DNA of 64,000 nucleotides from Pseudomonas karstica (GCF_009707515.1 NZ_WLYI01000013.1:62001-126000); one strand, 5' to 3'. Positions 15,590-25,898 are shown, counted from the first letter of the stretch. Numbers and translations: made by a program. The notes: generated by a model from the letters alone, not told the origin.

Positions 15590-16753
15590 ATGTCGACAAA
15601 ACTGCTCGCCAAATTCCTGGTGACGTGCGCGTTCGTAATGGCACTGCTGGTGCTTTCACAGCTGAACGGTTGTTCCTCGGATAAGCCGCCAGCAGCACCG
15701 GCTGTGCCGCAGGTCAGCGTGGTCATCCTTAAGCCGAAAAGCCAGGTGTTGCGCACCGAGCTGACGGGGCGTGCCCAGGCCTTTTTGGTGGCCCAAGTAC
15801 GCCCGCAGGTGGGGGGTGTGGTGATGCGGCGCCTGTTTGTCGAAGGCAGTGAGGTCAAGGCCGGGCAGGTGCTGTACGAGCTGGATGCAGCGCCCTATCG
15901 CGCCGCCGTGGCGCAATCCGAAGCGTCGCTGGCCAGGTCGCGCGCGAGCCTCAAGGCGACCCGAGTCACGGCCAAGCGTACGGCCGAATTGGTGCGCATC
16001 GAGGCCGTCAGCCATCAGGACAACGACGACGCCCAAGCCAGTGTGGATACGGCAGCAGCGGACGTGAAACTCGCCGAGGCGGCCCTTGAGACCGCACTGA
16101 TTAACCTGACCTACACGCGCATTGTCGCGCCGATTTCCGGACGCATTGAAATCTCCACTGTCACTCCTGGAGCCTTGGTTGTCGCCAATCAGGAAACGGC
16201 GCTGACCACCATTCAGCAGCTTGACCCGCTGTACGTGGATGTCACCCAGTCCACTACCGAGCTGTTGCGACTGCGCCGTGAACTGGCCGCTGGCAACCTG
16301 CGCAGCGCCGCCGAGGGCGAAGCGGACATGTTACTGCGCCTGGAGGACGGCAGCCTTTACAACCAGACTGGGCATCTGAAGTTCAGCGGCGCCAAGGTCA
16401 GCGAAGGCACCGGCACCGTGACCTTGCGTGCAGAGATCGCCAACCCCGATCGCCAGTTGCTGCCAGGCATGTACGTGCGCGGTGTATTGGAGCAGGCGCG
16501 TGATGACCAGGCGATTTTGGTGCCACAGCAAGCGGTCACCCGTGCGGCCGGTGGTGCCACCTCGGTGTTGCTGGTGGTCGAGGGCAAGGTTGAGCAGCGG
16601 CAAATCACGGTTGACAGGGCCGTGGACCATCAATGGTGGGTGGCCTCGGGGCTGGTGGCCGGTGAGCAGGTGATCGTTGAAGGGGGGCAGAAGGTCAGGC
16701 CCGGCGTAGCGGTGTCGATCGTGGATAACCCGGTCCTGAAGAAGGAGGGTTGA
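15590..16753 (+). CDS. RND efflux adaptor (membrane fusion protein), AcrA/MexA-like
   Basis: A 387-residue periplasmic adaptor. Its N-terminus has a hydrophobic segment ending in LSQLNGCSS, giving a lipobox-like Cys28, so it is probably an inner-membrane-anchored lipoprotein. The order of domains is typical: barrel-sandwich (GGVVMRRLFVEGSEVKAGQVLYELD), alpha-hairpin (about 95-165), lipoyl return (YTRIVAPISGRIEISTVTPG), then beta-barrel and membrane-proximal parts. It is two bases from the RND pump gene and divergent from the BaeRS-like pair. No outer-membrane channel gene follows, so it must borrow a TolC/OprM-type channel. Confidence 0.92.
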   Translation: MSTKLLAKFLVTCAFVMALLVLSQLNGCSSDKPPAAPAVPQVSVVILKPKSQVLRTELTGRAQAFLVAQVRPQVGGVVMRRLFVEGSEVKAGQVLYELDAAPYRAAVAQSEASLARSRASLKATRVTAKRTAELVRIEAVSHQDNDDAQASVDTAAADVKLAEAALETALINLTYTRIVAPISGRIEISTVTPGALVVANQETALTTIQQLDPLYVDVTQSTTELLRLRRELAAGNLRSAAEGEADMLLRLEDGSLYNQTGHLKFSGAKVSEGTGTVTLRAEIANPDRQLLPGMYVRGVLEQARDDQAILVPQQAVTRAAGGATSVLLVVEGKVEQRQITVDRAVDHQWWVASGLVAGEQVIVEGGQKVRPGVAVSIVDNPVLKKEG

Positions 16754-16755
16754 GC

Positions 16756-19700
16756 ATGGCCCACTTCTTCATTGATCGACCGATTTTTGCCTGGGTTATC
16801 GCCATTGTCATCATGCTGGGCGGTGCTCTGTCTATCAGCCAACTGCCCTTGGAGCAGTACCCGGACATTGCGCCGCCCAGCGTACGCATTTCTGCCATCT
16901 ACACCGGCGCCTCGGCCAAGACCGTGGAGGACTCGGTGACGCAAATCATCGAACAGCAAATGACCGGCCTGGATAACCTGCTGTACATGTCCGCCTCCAG
17001 CAGTTCGGCGGGCACCGCGACGATCACCCTGACTTTTGCCCCTGGCACGGACCCTGATGTGGCACAGATGCAGGTGCAGAACAAGCTTCAGCAGGCCCAG
17101 TCGCGCTTGCCGCAAACCGTACAGAGCCAAGGGGTGACGGTGACCAAGGGCAGTTCTGACTACCTGATGCTGGTGGCACTGAAGTCGGCGAACAGTCAGG
17201 TCACCAGCAACGAGATCGGCGACTACATCGACAGCACTCTGCTCGACCAGCTCAGTCGGGTCAACGGCGTGGGCGAGGTGCAGTTGCTCGGGTCTGGCTT
17301 TGCCATGCGTATCTGGCTCGACCCGGCCAAGCTGGCCAAATACGCACTGATGCCCTCGGACATCAGCGCTGCGTTGCAAGCGCAGAATACCGAAGTCTCG
17401 GCCGGGCAATTGGGCGCCTTGCCGGCGGTAGCGGGGCAACAATTGAATGCCACCATCACTGCGCGCAACAAGCTGCAGACCCTGGAAGAGTTTCGCGGTG
17501 TGGTGGTCAAGTCGGCCAGTGACGGCGCCCTGGTTCTGCTCAGCGATGTGGCGCGGATTGAGGTCGGCGCCGAGAGCTATGATGTGATCACCACCCTCAA
17601 TGGCCAGCCAGCGGCGTCCATGGGTGTGACCCTGGCGACCGGCGCCAACGCCTTATCGGTGGGCGATGCAGTGAAGGCCAAACTGGACGAGCTGGCGCAG
17701 TTTTTTCCCAGTGAGCTACGACTGGAGGCCGTGGTGGCTTACGACACCACACCCTTTGTCAGCCTGTCGATCAATGAAGTGGTGAAATCCCTGGGCGAAG
17801 CCATCGTGCTGGTGGTGCTGATCATGTACCTGTTCCTGCAAAACCTGCGGGCCACGCTGATCCCCACCCTGACCGTGCCGGTGGTGTTGCTGGGAACCTT
17901 CGGAGTACTGGCGTTGCTGGGGTATTCGATCAATACCCTGACCATGTTTGCCATGGTATTGGCCATTGGTTTGCTGGTGGACGATGCGATTGTGGTAGTG
18001 GAGAACGTTGAACGGGTCATGGCCGAGAAAGCCCTGTCGGCGTTGGAGGCGACGCGCGAGTCGATGGATGAGATCACCGGCGCCCTGGTGGGCATTGCCT
18101 TGGTATTGTCGGCGGTGTTTATTCCCATGGCGTTTTTCAGCGGCTCTACGGGGATCATTTACCGGCAGTTTTCGGTGACCATCGTCGTCGCCATGCTGTT
18201 GTCGGTGTTTGTCGCGATGACCCTGACCCCAGCCTTATGCGCGACGCTGTTGCGGCCTGGCGACGTCAATCATGGTAACCGTGGCGGCTTCTTCGGTTGG
18301 TTCAATCGCATGTTTGCGCGCAATACCGAGCGCTACCAGGTCGGTGTGGGGCAGATGCTCAAGCGCAAGCGTATGGGGCTGCTGGGGTACGGGCTGATAG
18401 CCGGTGCCATGGGCCTGGTCTACGTGCAGTTGCCCACGGGCTTTTTGCCGGATGAGGATCAGGGCACGCTGATGGCGCAAATCAAGCTGCCGGAGGGCGG
18501 GACCAATACCCGTATGGATGCAGCCATGCGTCAGTTCGAGGACTATATGTTGGCGCAACCGGAGGTCGAGGCGCTGATCGGCATTGCCGGCCTGGGCATC
18601 GGCGGTAATGGGCAAAGCACCGGACGGGCATTCATCAAACTCAAGGACTGGAGCGAGCGCACAGGCCCCGGCCAGGACTCGGCTTCGATTGCCCGGCGCG
18701 CCAGCCAGGCACTGGATAGCGTGCGCGATGCGAGTATTTTTGTCAGTTTGCCCCCGGCGATCCGCGGGCTGGGGCAGAGCTCGGGTTTTGATGTACAGCT
18801 CAAAGACCTCGGCGGCTTGGGGCACGACGCACTGGTCAAGGCTCGTGACGAGTTCATTCGCCAGGCCAACCAGAACCCGCTGCTGCAACGGGTACGCAGC
18901 AACGGGTTGAATGACACCCCGGAACTGCGGGTCAATATTGATGATCGCAAGGCCGGAGCCCTGGGCCTGTCCACCAGCGACATCAACAGCACCTTGTCGG
19001 CGGCGCTGGGCGGCAACTACATCAATGATTACCTTAATCAAGGCCGGGTCAAGCGGGTGTACATCCAGGGCGAGGCCGAGGCCCGCATGCAGGTCGCGGA
19101 CCTGGACCGTTGGTTTGTGCGCAACAGCCTGGGCAATATGGTGCCGTTTTCCTCCTTTGCCAGCGCGGCCTGGAGTTACGGTTCGCCGCAACTGGAACGT
19201 TACAACGGTAGCGCTTCGCTGGGGCTGGTGGGTGATCCGGCGCCGGGTGTCAGCTCGGGTGAGGCGATGGCGGCAGTGGAAGTAATCATCAAGCAACTGC
19301 CCGAGGGTATCGGTTACGAGTGGAGCGGGCAGTCCTATCAGGAACGTCAGGCGGGGACTCAGGCGCCGTTGTTGTACGCGGTGTCCATCGTCTTTGTGTT
19401 TTTGTGCCTGGCGGCGTTGTACGAGAGTTGGTCGGTGCCGTTCTCAGTGATGCTGGTGGTGCCGTTGGGAGTGATTGGCACGGTGTTGGCGACGCGGGTA
19501 ACGGGATTGTCGAACGACGTGTATTTCCAGGTCGGCCTGCTGACCACGGTGGGGTTGGCGGCCAAGAACGCGATCTTGATCGTCGAGTTTGCCAAGCATT
19601 TACAGGAGCAGGGCCAGAGCTTGGTAGATGCCACGTTGACCGCCGCACGCCTGCGTTTACGGCCGATTTTGATGACATCGTTGGCGTTTATGTTCGGTGT

Positions 19701-19887
19701 CTTGCCGCTGGCCATGAGCAGCGGCGCAGGATCGGCAGGCCGGCAGGCCATCGGCACCGGGGTGTTGGGCGGGATGCTCAGTGCGACGGTGTTGGGGGTG
19801 TTTTTTGTGCCGCTGTTTTTTGTGTTGATTCGCGGGCGTTTTACGCGCAAGCCGGCGACTGCGGTGTCTTTGGAGTCAGAGCAATGA
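16756..19887 (+). CDS. HAE1-type RND multidrug efflux pump
   Basis: A 1043-residue inner-membrane proton-driven pump. The start at ATG 16756 follows AAGGAGGG. The family order is clear: TM1 at 10-30 (FIDRPIFAWVIAIVIML), porter domain 1, TM2-6 with the proton-relay motif GLLVDDAIVVVENVER (Asp-Asp near 405), porter domain 2, and a final TM block with GLAAKNAILIVEF carrying the conserved Lys (near 940). It is similar in length to AcrB/MexB. It forms an operon with the adaptor gene and probably exports hydrophobic toxicants under BaeRS-like control. Substrate range cannot be told from sequence. Confidence 0.95.
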   Translation: MAHFFIDRPIFAWVIAIVIMLGGALSISQLPLEQYPDIAPPSVRISAIYTGASAKTVEDSVTQIIEQQMTGLDNLLYMSASSSSAGTATITLTFAPGTDPDVAQMQVQNKLQQAQSRLPQTVQSQGVTVTKGSSDYLMLVALKSANSQVTSNEIGDYIDSTLLDQLSRVNGVGEVQLLGSGFAMRIWLDPAKLAKYALMPSDISAALQAQNTEVSAGQLGALPAVAGQQLNATITARNKLQTLEEFRGVVVKSASDGALVLLSDVARIEVGAESYDVITTLNGQPAASMGVTLATGANALSVGDAVKAKLDELAQFFPSELRLEAVVAYDTTPFVSLSINEVVKSLGEAIVLVVLIMYLFLQNLRATLIPTLTVPVVLLGTFGVLALLGYSINTLTMFAMVLAIGLLVDDAIVVVENVERVMAEKALSALEATRESMDEITGALVGIALVLSAVFIPMAFFSGSTGIIYRQFSVTIVVAMLLSVFVAMTLTPALCATLLRPGDVNHGNRGGFFGWFNRMFARNTERYQVGVGQMLKRKRMGLLGYGLIAGAMGLVYVQLPTGFLPDEDQGTLMAQIKLPEGGTNTRMDAAMRQFEDYMLAQPEVEALIGIAGLGIGGNGQSTGRAFIKLKDWSERTGPGQDSASIARRASQALDSVRDASIFVSLPPAIRGLGQSSGFDVQLKDLGGLGHDALVKARDEFIRQANQNPLLQRVRSNGLNDTPELRVNIDDRKAGALGLSTSDINSTLSAALGGNYINDYLNQGRVKRVYIQGEAEARMQVADLDRWFVRNSLGNMVPFSSFASAAWSYGSPQLERYNGSASLGLVGDPAPGVSSGEAMAAVEVIIKQLPEGIGYEWSGQSYQERQAGTQAPLLYAVSIVFVFLCLAALYESWSVPFSVMLVVPLGVIGTVLATRVTGLSNDVYFQVGLLTTVGLAAKNAILIVEFAKHLQEQGQSLVDATLTAARLRLRPILMTSLAFMFGVLPLAMSSGAGSAGRQAIGTGVLGGMLSATVLGVFFVPLFFVLIRGRFTRKPATAVSLESEQ

Positions 19888-20051
19888 ATCGGCGCTGGTT
19901 TGTTATCTGGCTGTTGATGGGCGGGCTGCTGATCGGTAGTTACAGTGAGGGCGGGGAGGACTTATTGGACAGGGAACCGACGCCTGCCTGGCGTACCGCA
20001 GGGGCTGACAGGGGGAGTGTGCAGGTTAGTTGCGTTATCGGGGGCGAATGA
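19884..20051 (+). CDS. possible 55-residue membrane peptide overlapping the RND gene end
   Basis: The ATG at 19884 overlaps the RND stop codon as ATGA, the same coupling used between many genuine genes here. The frame encodes a basic start and one hydrophobic helix (MNRRWFVIWLLMGGLLIG), then an acidic and polar tail ending VSCVIGGE. I recognise no family. It could be a small pump-associated membrane peptide like those known for AcrB (AcrZ), a stump of a lost outer-membrane channel gene, or chance. There is no independent ribosome site beyond the end of the RND gene (GGAG in TTGGAGTCAG). Confidence 0.35.
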   Translation: MNRRWFVIWLLMGGLLIGSYSEGGEDLLDREPTPAWRTAGADRGSVQVSCVIGGE

Positions 20052-20102
20052 GCGGGATAACGGAGCGTCCGAGGCAGCATTCCTTTGCTGCGGGACGATC
20101 AG

Positions 20103-21287
20103 TCAGGTCGTTGCTGGTCGCAACGAATAGGTTTTCAACTGATGGGCAAAATCACGCAGGGATTGAATCCCACTGGCCTCGGCCTCGTGGACCCATTCCT
20201 TGATGGCCGCCAGCATGTCATGCCCGTTGGTGCTGGTCTTGAGCCAGATCTGTTGCAGCGCCAGGCGCTTCTCGTAGATCACTCTCAAGGCCTGGCTGTG
20301 TTCCAGCATGTTTTGGATGCGCAGGTGATGGCGGTCATCCAGCAGGCTGGTTTCCCGCGACAGCAGGCGCTTTGCGCGATGGAACTGGTGACGGACCGAG
20401 TGATCGACCTTCTCCAGTTCCTGCTTGACCAGCGGCGCGATCACCAACTTGCGGTATTGGGCCATGATCTGGAAGCGGTTGTTGAGGATCGCCATGGCGG
20501 TGTCCATATCCAGATGCCCCTTGCCTTCGACCCGGTGGGCGATCGGCGCAACCCGCTGGACCTTGGCCAGGCGCAGGAAGCTGAACACCTTGATCCAGGC
20601 CCAGCCCAGGTCGAACTCCCACTTCTTCACCGACAGCTTGGCGGAGTTGGGGTAGGTGTGATGGTTATTATGCAGCTCTTCGCCACCGACGATGATGCCC
20701 CAGGGAATCAGGTTGGTCGCCGCGTCACGGCATTCGAAGTTGCGATAGCCGATCGCATGGCCCAAGCCGTTGATCACGCCGGCGGCCCAGAACGGAATCC
20801 ACATCATCTGGATGGCCCAGATGGTGATGCCGATGGTGCCGAACAGCAGCAGGTCAATGACGCCCATGAGGATGATACCCAGCAACGGGTAGCGGGTGTA
20901 GAGGTTGCGTTCGACCCAGTCGTCCGGGCAATTCTTGCCATAGATACGCAGGGTCTCGGGGTTCTCCGCTTCGGCGCGGTACAACTCGGCGCCTTTGCGC
21001 AGGACCGTGGACAGGCCCTTGATCACCGGGCTATGGGGATCATCGACGGTTTCGCACTTGGCGTGGTGTTTACGGTGGATGGCGGTCCACTCGCGGGTGT
21101 TCTGCGCCGTGGTCAGCCACAGCCAGAAGCGAAAGAAATGTTTCAGGCCAGCATTGAGCTCCAGGGAGCGGTGGGCTGAATAGCGGTGCAGATAAACCGT
21201 GACACCAACAATGGTCACGTGGGTCATCAACAGGGTGACTGCTACCAGTTGCCAGGCTGACAAGTCAAGAAAACCGTTGTACCACAT
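20103..21287 (-). CDS. desB: membrane acyl-CoA delta-9 desaturase, DesB-like
   Basis: A 394-residue integral-membrane diiron desaturase that introduces a cis double bond into acyl-CoA for membrane phospholipids. The three His boxes are present: HRYSAH (34-39), HRKHH (71-75) and HNNHH (near 206-210). Four hydrophobic spans are visible around 10-30, 125-145, 150-165 and 170-185. The C-terminal 120 residues are a hydrophilic helical extension, as in P. aeruginosa DesB (about the same length). In P. aeruginosa, desB sits with desC and desT; here it is alone between the RND operon and oscA. The name rests on resemblance to PA4888 recalled from memory. Confidence 0.85.
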   Translation of the reverse strand: MWYNGFLDLSAWQLVAVTLLMTHVTIVGVTVYLHRYSAHRSLELNAGLKHFFRFWLWLTTAQNTREWTAIHRKHHAKCETVDDPHSPVIKGLSTVLRKGAELYRAEAENPETLRIYGKNCPDDWVERNLYTRYPLLGIILMGVIDLLLFGTIGITIWAIQMMWIPFWAAGVINGLGHAIGYRNFECRDAATNLIPWGIIVGGEELHNNHHTYPNSAKLSVKKWEFDLGWAWIKVFSFLRLAKVQRVAPIAHRVEGKGHLDMDTAMAILNNRFQIMAQYRKLVIAPLVKQELEKVDHSVRHQFHRAKRLLSRETSLLDDRHHLRIQNMLEHSQALRVIYEKRLALQQIWLKTSTNGHDMLAAIKEWVHEAEASGIQSLRDFAHQLKTYSLRPATT

Positions 21288-21755
21288 AGGCTGTATGGCC
21301 CTCAGATAAAGAAAAGCAGCTCACGCATTATCACTAAGCCAACAGATAAAACCAGCCACCCTTTCAGATAGGAGTGACTGGATGTTTCCTATTCTATGGT
21401 TCGTAGCCTTTGTAGGGCGAATCTGGTTTTAGAGTAGGGCCTATGGAGCATTGTTGTTTTCATATCCAGCGCCCTGTGTGCGGGCTGATGTACCTGCTGA
21501 ATTCGAGGGTGTGGATCCAGCTCAGCCGCCGAGATTGATCAACTTTATCGATGAACCGGTGGAGTTGGGTCACAGGCTTCGGACGCGCGGGCCGGTGCTG
21601 ATTGCCTCGCGGCCCTGTCCCGGCAGAAAATTATTTTTAGTTATATAAACATTCTTAAATAGTATTTTTAAGAATATCTGCGCTTATCTACTATTGCTCT
21701 CACGCCGCAAGCAGTGCCGCCACTGCCAGGCACTTCTCATTTCAGGAGCACGACC
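21288..21755. other. 470-base intergenic region between desB and oscA
   Basis: I see no convincing gene. The right third (21630-21720) is strongly AT-rich and probably contains the sulfur-responsive promoter of oscA-sbp, including the inverted repeat at 21651-21675. The left part next to desB presumably holds its promoter (for example the AATCACTC/AAGCCAAC spacer around 21310-21400), without a motif I can name. Confidence 0.5.
21651..21675. promoter_or_regulatory. 9-bp inverted repeat upstream of oscA
   Basis: ATTCTTAAA (21651-21659) and TTTAAGAAT (21667-21675) form a perfect dyad with a 7-base spacer, embedded in AT-rich DNA about 80 bases before oscA. Sulfur genes of Pseudomonas are usually activated by the LysR-type regulator CysB at AT-rich upstream sites. 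This dyad is a plausible site, but could equally be a -35/-10 hairpin. Confidence 0.4.
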
Positions 21756-21938
21756 ATGAGCGCCTCTCTACGTAGCGTTGACGGCCAGGACGAAGCAGCC
21801 ATTTTGCGCGAGATCCAGAGCGCCTTGCGCGATCTGCGGTTTGGCGCGGTGGAAATCACGGTACACAACGCCCAAGTGGTACAGATCGAACGCAAAGAGA
21901 AATTTCGTCTGCAGAGCCCGGGCAACAAACCGAGCTAA
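21756..21938 (+). CDS. oscA: sulfur-starvation response protein OscA (YezD/DUF2292 family)
   Basis: A 60-residue cytoplasmic protein starting at ATG 21756 with CAGGAG upstream. The sequence (LREIQSALRDLRFGAVEITVHNAQVVQIERKEKFRL) matches the DUF2292/YezD pattern and the Pseudomonas OscA protein, which is needed for growth on limiting sulfate or with organosulfur sources under chromate stress. It lies 77 bases before sbp in the same orientation, as in other pseudomonads, so the two are probably co-induced by sulfur starvation. The biochemical function is not known. Confidence 0.88.
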   Translation: MSASLRSVDGQDEAAILREIQSALRDLRFGAVEITVHNAQVVQIERKEKFRLQSPGNKPS

Positions 21939-22015
21939 GCAAGATCGGCGATTCGGTTGTGTGACCAGCACTTAATAAGAAAAAGCCAACACCCAAGAAT
22001 TTCAGGAGCTTGTCT

Positions 22016-23026
22016 ATGTCGTCGATTCGCCGTTATGCCCTGGCCGCGCTGGCCAGCGCTGTGTTTGCCGGTTCCGCTGTTGCCAAGGACTACGAACTGC
22101 TCAACGTTTCCTACGATCCGACCCGTGAGCTGTACCAGGAATACAACGCCGAGTTCACCAGTTTCTGGAAGAAAGCGCACCCTGGCGACAACGTCAAGAT
22201 CCAGCAATCCCACGGGGGCTCGGGCAAGCAAGGCCGGGCGGTGATCGATGGCCTACGCGCCGATGTGGTAACCCTGGCCCTGGCCGGTGACATCGACGAA
22301 ATCGCCAAGCTGGGCAAGACCCTGCCTGAAAACTGGCAGACCCGCCTGCCTGAAGCCAGCACCCCGTATACCTCGACCATCGTATTCCTGGTGCGCAAGG
22401 GCAACCCCAAGGGCATCAAGGACTGGGGCGACCTGATCAAGGAAGACGTTTCCGTGATCACGCCAAACCCGAAAACCTCCGGCGGCGCCCGCTGGAACTT
22501 CCTCGCCGCCTGGGCCTATGGCCTGAAAGCCGGTGGCAGCGAAGCCAAGGCCCAGGAATATGTGAAAGAGTTGTTCAAGCACGTACCGATCCTTGACACC
22601 GGTGCTCGTGGTTCGACCATTACTTTCGTCAACAACGGTCAGGGCGACGTATTGCTGGCCTGGGAAAACGAAGCGTTCCTGGCCCTCAAGGAAGACGGTG
22701 GCACCGACAAGTTCGACATCATCGTGCCGTCCTTGTCGATTCTCGCCGAGCCGCCTGTGGCCGTGGTCGACAAGAACGCCGAGAAAAAGGGCAACACAGA
22801 GATCGCCACTGCGTACCTAAACCACCTGTACAGCCCGGCAGGCCAAGAGATCGCAGCGAAGAACTTTTACCGTCCACGGGATGAAAACGTCGCCGCCAAA
22901 TACGCCCAGCAGTTCCCGAAACTGGACCTGGTGACTATCGACAAAGACTTCGGCGGCTGGAAAACTGCACAACCGAAATTCTTCAATGATGGTGGCGTGT
23001 TCGACCAGATCTACACGGCGCAGTAA
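22016..23026 (+). CDS. sbp: periplasmic sulfate-binding protein
   Basis: A 336-residue substrate-binding protein of the sulfate/thiosulfate ABC importer. The start is ATG 22016 behind AGGAGC. A Sec signal peptide is visible (about 1-23, [15 protein letters not shown] then [13 protein letters not shown]). Family hallmarks include [27 protein letters not shown] and [14 protein letters not shown], which line the sulfate pocket. It delivers sulfate to CysT/CysW. The importer genes follow after a REPIN, which may dampen read-through and leave the abundant binding protein at a higher level. Confidence 0.96.
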   Translation: MSSIRRYALAALASAVFAGSAVAKDYELLNVSYDPTRELYQEYNAEFTSFWKKAHPGDNVKIQQSHGGSGKQGRAVIDGLRADVVTLALAGDIDEIAKLGKTLPENWQTRLPEASTPYTSTIVFLVRKGNPKGIKDWGDLIKEDVSVITPNPKTSGGARWNFLAAWAYGLKAGGSEAKAQEYVKELFKHVPILDTGARGSTITFVNNGQGDVLLAWENEAFLALKEDGGTDKFDIIVPSLSILAEPPVAVVDKNAEKKGNTEIATAYLNHLYSPAGQEIAAKNFYRPRDENVAAKYAQQFPKLDLVTIDKDFGGWKTAQPKFFNDGGVFDQIYTAQ

Positions 23027-23037
23027 CACCCCCATCA

Positions 23038-23139
23038 CTGTAGGAGCGAGCTTGCTCGCGAAAAACTTCAAGACACCGCGCGCATCCAGACTGCCCGCGC
23101 TATCGTTGACGATCTTCGCGGGCAAGCCTGCTCCTGCAG
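23038..23139. repeat. REPIN between sbp and cysT
   Basis: Two REP arms face each other: CTGTAGGAGCGAGCTTGCTC begins at 23038 and its near complement ends in GCCTGCTCCTGCAG at 23139. The same arm occurs at 48006. It matches the common fluorescent-Pseudomonas REPIN type. Confidence 0.85.
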
Positions 23140-23202
23140 TGGGTAGAGAGCCCGCATTCGTTTGCGGGTTTTGCATGTCTGTTCCGCTAACCAAGGACTT
23201 TT

Positions 23203-24021
23203 ATGTCGCGTCGTATCTCCCCCGTCATACCCGGCTTCGGGCTGACGCTGGGCTACACCTTGGTGTACCTCAGCCTGATTGTGCTCATACCGCTGGCGGC
23301 AATGTTCGTCCATGCTGCGCAACTCACTTGGGATCAATTCTGGGCCATCATCTCGGCGCCACGCGTGTTGGCGGCGTTGAAGTTGAGCTTCAGTACTGCC
23401 TTGTACGCCGCGCTGATCAACGGCGTGATCGGTACGTTGCTGGCCTGGGTGCTGGTGCGCTACACGTTCCCAGGCCGCAAGATCATCGATGCGATGATCG
23501 ACCTGCCGTTCGCCCTGCCCACCGCCGTGGCCGGTATCGCGCTCACCGCCTTGTATGCGCCGAATGGCCTGGTGGGCCAGTTCGCTGCTGACATGGGCTT
23601 CAAGATCGCCTACACCCCGCTGGGCATCACCCTGGCGTTGACCTTTGTCACGCTGCCATTCGTGGTGCGCACCGTGCAGCCGGTACTGGCCGATATCCCC
23701 CGGGAAATCGAAGAAGCCGCCGCCTGCCTTGGCGCCAAGCCACTGCAAGTGTTCCGCTACATCCTGGTGCCGGCGCTACTGCCCGCCTGGCTCACCGGCT
23801 TTGCCCTGGCCTTTGCCCGAGGCGTCGGTGAGTACGGTTCGGTGATCTTCATCGCCGGCAACATGCCGATGAAAACCGAGATCCTGCCGTTGCTGATCAT
23901 GGTCAAGCTCGACCAATACGACTACACCGGCGCTACGTCCATCGGCGTGCTGATGCTGGTGGTTTCCTTTGTCCTGTTGCTGCTGATCAACTTGTTGCAG
24001 CGGCGCATCGAAACCCCATAA
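23203..24021 (+). CDS. cysT: sulfate/thiosulfate ABC permease CysT
   Basis: An inner-membrane permease subunit of 272 residues with six hydrophobic spans (first at about 14-37, last at about 240-262). The coupling EAA loop reads [21 protein letters not shown] (near 180), contacting the ATPase CysA. The [14 protein letters not shown] stretch (near 104) is characteristic of CysT/CysU. The gene follows sbp and is 13 bases from cysW. With CysW it forms the heterodimeric channel for sulfate and thiosulfate uptake. Confidence 0.95.
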   Translation: MSRRISPVIPGFGLTLGYTLVYLSLIVLIPLAAMFVHAAQLTWDQFWAIISAPRVLAALKLSFSTALYAALINGVIGTLLAWVLVRYTFPGRKIIDAMIDLPFALPTAVAGIALTALYAPNGLVGQFAADMGFKIAYTPLGITLALTFVTLPFVVRTVQPVLADIPREIEEAAACLGAKPLQVFRYILVPALLPAWLTGFALAFARGVGEYGSVIFIAGNMPMKTEILPLLIMVKLDQYDYTGATSIGVLMLVVSFVLLLLINLLQRRIETP

Positions 24022-24034
24022 GGAGGCGCGGAAC

Positions 24035-24907
24035 ATGTCCCAATCGTCTATTACCGCCGCGTCTTCGGCCAACGCTGCCCGGCGTGGCAGTGCGGTGTCC
24101 CGGCGCATTCTGATTGGCCTTGGCTGGCTGATCTTTGCCCTGTTCCTATTGCTGCCGCTGTTTATCGTGGTGTCCCAGGGCCTGAAGCTGGGCCTGGGAG
24201 CGTTTTTTGCCGCGATCTTCGAACCCGACGCGTTGTCGGCGCTGAAACTCACGCTGTTTGCCGTGCTGATTTCGGTACCACTCAACGTCGTCTTCGGCGT
24301 CAGCGCCGCCTGGTGCGTGAGCAAGTATTCGTTCCGCGGCAAGAGCATGCTGGTGACGCTGATCGACCTGCCGTTCTCGGTCTCGCCGGTGATCGCAGGC
24401 CTGGTCTACGTGCTGATGTTCGGCGCCCAGGGGTTCTTTGGCCCATGGTTGCAGGATCACGACATCCAGATCGTCTTCGCTTTGCCAGGCATCGTGCTGG
24501 CGACGATCTTCGTCACCGTGCCTTTTGTTGCCCGTGAGCTGATCCCGCTGATGCAGGAGCAGGGCACCCAGGAAGAAGAGGCCGCGCGCCTGCTGGGCGC
24601 CAACGGCTGGCAGATGTTCTGGCACGTCACCGTGCCGAACATCAAGTGGGGCTTGATCTACGGCGTGGTGCTGTGTACCGCGCGGGCCATGGGTGAGTTC
24701 GGTGCGGTGTCGGTGGTGTCCGGGCACATTCGCGGTGTCACCAACACCCTGCCGCTGCACGTCGAGATTCTCTATAACGAATACAACCACGTTGCCGCGT
24801 TTGCGGTGGCCAGCCTGTTGCTGATCCTGGCGCTCTTCATCCTGCTGCTCAAGCAGTGGAGCGAGAACCGTATCAACCGCCTGCGCGCCAGTAGCGGTGA
24901 GGAATAA
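24035..24907 (+). CDS. cysW: sulfate ABC permease CysW
   Basis: The second permease subunit, 290 residues, with six hydrophobic spans starting near 25-47. The EAA loop is [23 protein letters not shown] (near 188), and [21 protein letters not shown] (near 108) is the CysW counterpart of the CysT motif. The C-terminus has the [19 protein letters not shown] pattern typical of CysW. A GGAGG site lies before the ATG at 24035. It partners with CysT, and CysA follows three bases after its stop. Confidence 0.95.
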   Translation: MSQSSITAASSANAARRGSAVSRRILIGLGWLIFALFLLLPLFIVVSQGLKLGLGAFFAAIFEPDALSALKLTLFAVLISVPLNVVFGVSAAWCVSKYSFRGKSMLVTLIDLPFSVSPVIAGLVYVLMFGAQGFFGPWLQDHDIQIVFALPGIVLATIFVTVPFVARELIPLMQEQGTQEEEAARLLGANGWQMFWHVTVPNIKWGLIYGVVLCTARAMGEFGAVSVVSGHIRGVTNTLPLHVEILYNEYNHVAAFAVASLLLILALFILLLKQWSENRINRLRASSGEE

Positions 24908-24910
24908 GTC

Positions 24911-25891
24911 ATGTCGATCGAAGTCCGTAACGTTAGTAAGAATTTCAACGCCTTCAAGGCCCTGGACAGCATCAACCTGGATATCCAGAGTGGCGAGCTG
25001 GTGGCTTTGCTTGGGCCTTCCGGCTGCGGCAAGACCACCTTGCTGCGCATCATCGCCGGGCTGGAAACCCCGGACGCCGGCAGCATCGTGTTCCACGGCG
25101 AAGACGTCTCCGGCCACGATGTGCGTGATCGCAACGTCGGCTTTGTGTTCCAGCACTACGCGTTGTTCCGCCACATGACCGTGTTCGACAACGTCGCGTT
25201 TGGCCTGCGCATGAAACCGAAAAACCAGCGCCCGAGCGAAAGCCAGATCGCGGCAAAGGTCCACGAGCTATTAAACATGGTGCAGTTGGACTGGTTGGCC
25301 GACCGCTACCCGGAGCAACTCTCCGGTGGTCAACGCCAGCGTATCGCCCTGGCTCGCGCCTTGGCGGTGGAGCCCAAAGTGCTGCTGCTGGATGAGCCCT
25401 TCGGCGCCCTCGACGCCAAGGTCCGCAAGGAACTGCGCCGCTGGCTGGCGCGTCTGCACGAAGATATCAACCTGACTTCGGTATTCGTCACTCACGACCA
25501 GGAAGAGGCCATGGAAGTGGCCGACCGCATTGTGGTGATGAACAAAGGCGTGATCGAGCAGATCGGTTCGCCGGGGGACGTTTACGAAAACCCGGCCAGT
25601 GATTTTGTTTACCACTTCCTTGGCGATTCCAACCGCCTGCACCTGGGGGAGGACAAGCACGTGTTGTTCCGCCCCCATGAAGTGTCGCTGTCGCGCCATG
25701 AACTGGAAGATCACCATGCTGCGCAAGTACGGGATATTCGCCCGCTGGGCGCCACGACTCGGATCACCCTGAAGGTCGAAGGCCAGAGCGAACTGATCGA
25801 AGCCGAAGTGGTGAAAGACCACGACAGCCTCACCGGTTTAGACCGAGGCCAGACCTTGTTCTTCAAACCCAAAGTCTGGCAAAAACCCTGA
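24911..25891 (+). CDS. cysA: sulfate/thiosulfate import ATPase CysA
   Basis: A 326-residue ABC ATPase that powers sulfate import. Walker [10 protein letters not shown] (about 36-44), Q-loop [12 protein letters not shown], signature [16 protein letters not shown] (near 137), Walker [14 protein letters not shown] and switch His [15 protein letters not shown] are all intact. Beyond about 240 there is a short regulatory TOBE-like domain ([15 protein letters not shown]), as usual for CysA. The last gene of the operon, it is followed at once by a palindromic repeat that probably serves as a bidirectional terminator. Confidence 0.96.
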   Translation: MSIEVRNVSKNFNAFKALDSINLDIQSGELVALLGPSGCGKTTLLRIIAGLETPDAGSIVFHGEDVSGHDVRDRNVGFVFQHYALFRHMTVFDNVAFGLRMKPKNQRPSESQIAAKVHELLNMVQLDWLADRYPEQLSGGQRQRIALARALAVEPKVLLLDEPFGALDAKVRKELRRWLARLHEDINLTSVFVTHDQEEAMEVADRIVVMNKGVIEQIGSPGDVYENPASDFVYHFLGDSNRLHLGEDKHVLFRPHEVSLSRHELEDHHAAQVRDIRPLGATTRITLKVEGQSELIEAEVVKDHDSLTGLDRGQTLFFKPKVWQKP

Positions 25892-25898
25892 CGTTCCT

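Noticed and set aside
19320..20051. A 243-codon forward frame running through the end of the RND gene
   Set aside because: All but the last 55 codons overlap the RND gene in another frame and are Arg/Gly/Val-rich shadow; only the tail from 19884 was kept as a weak candidate.
21451..21648. A 65-codon forward frame in the desB-oscA spacer
   Set aside because: It has no ribosome site, no recognisable pattern, and its end runs into the AT-rich promoter of oscA.
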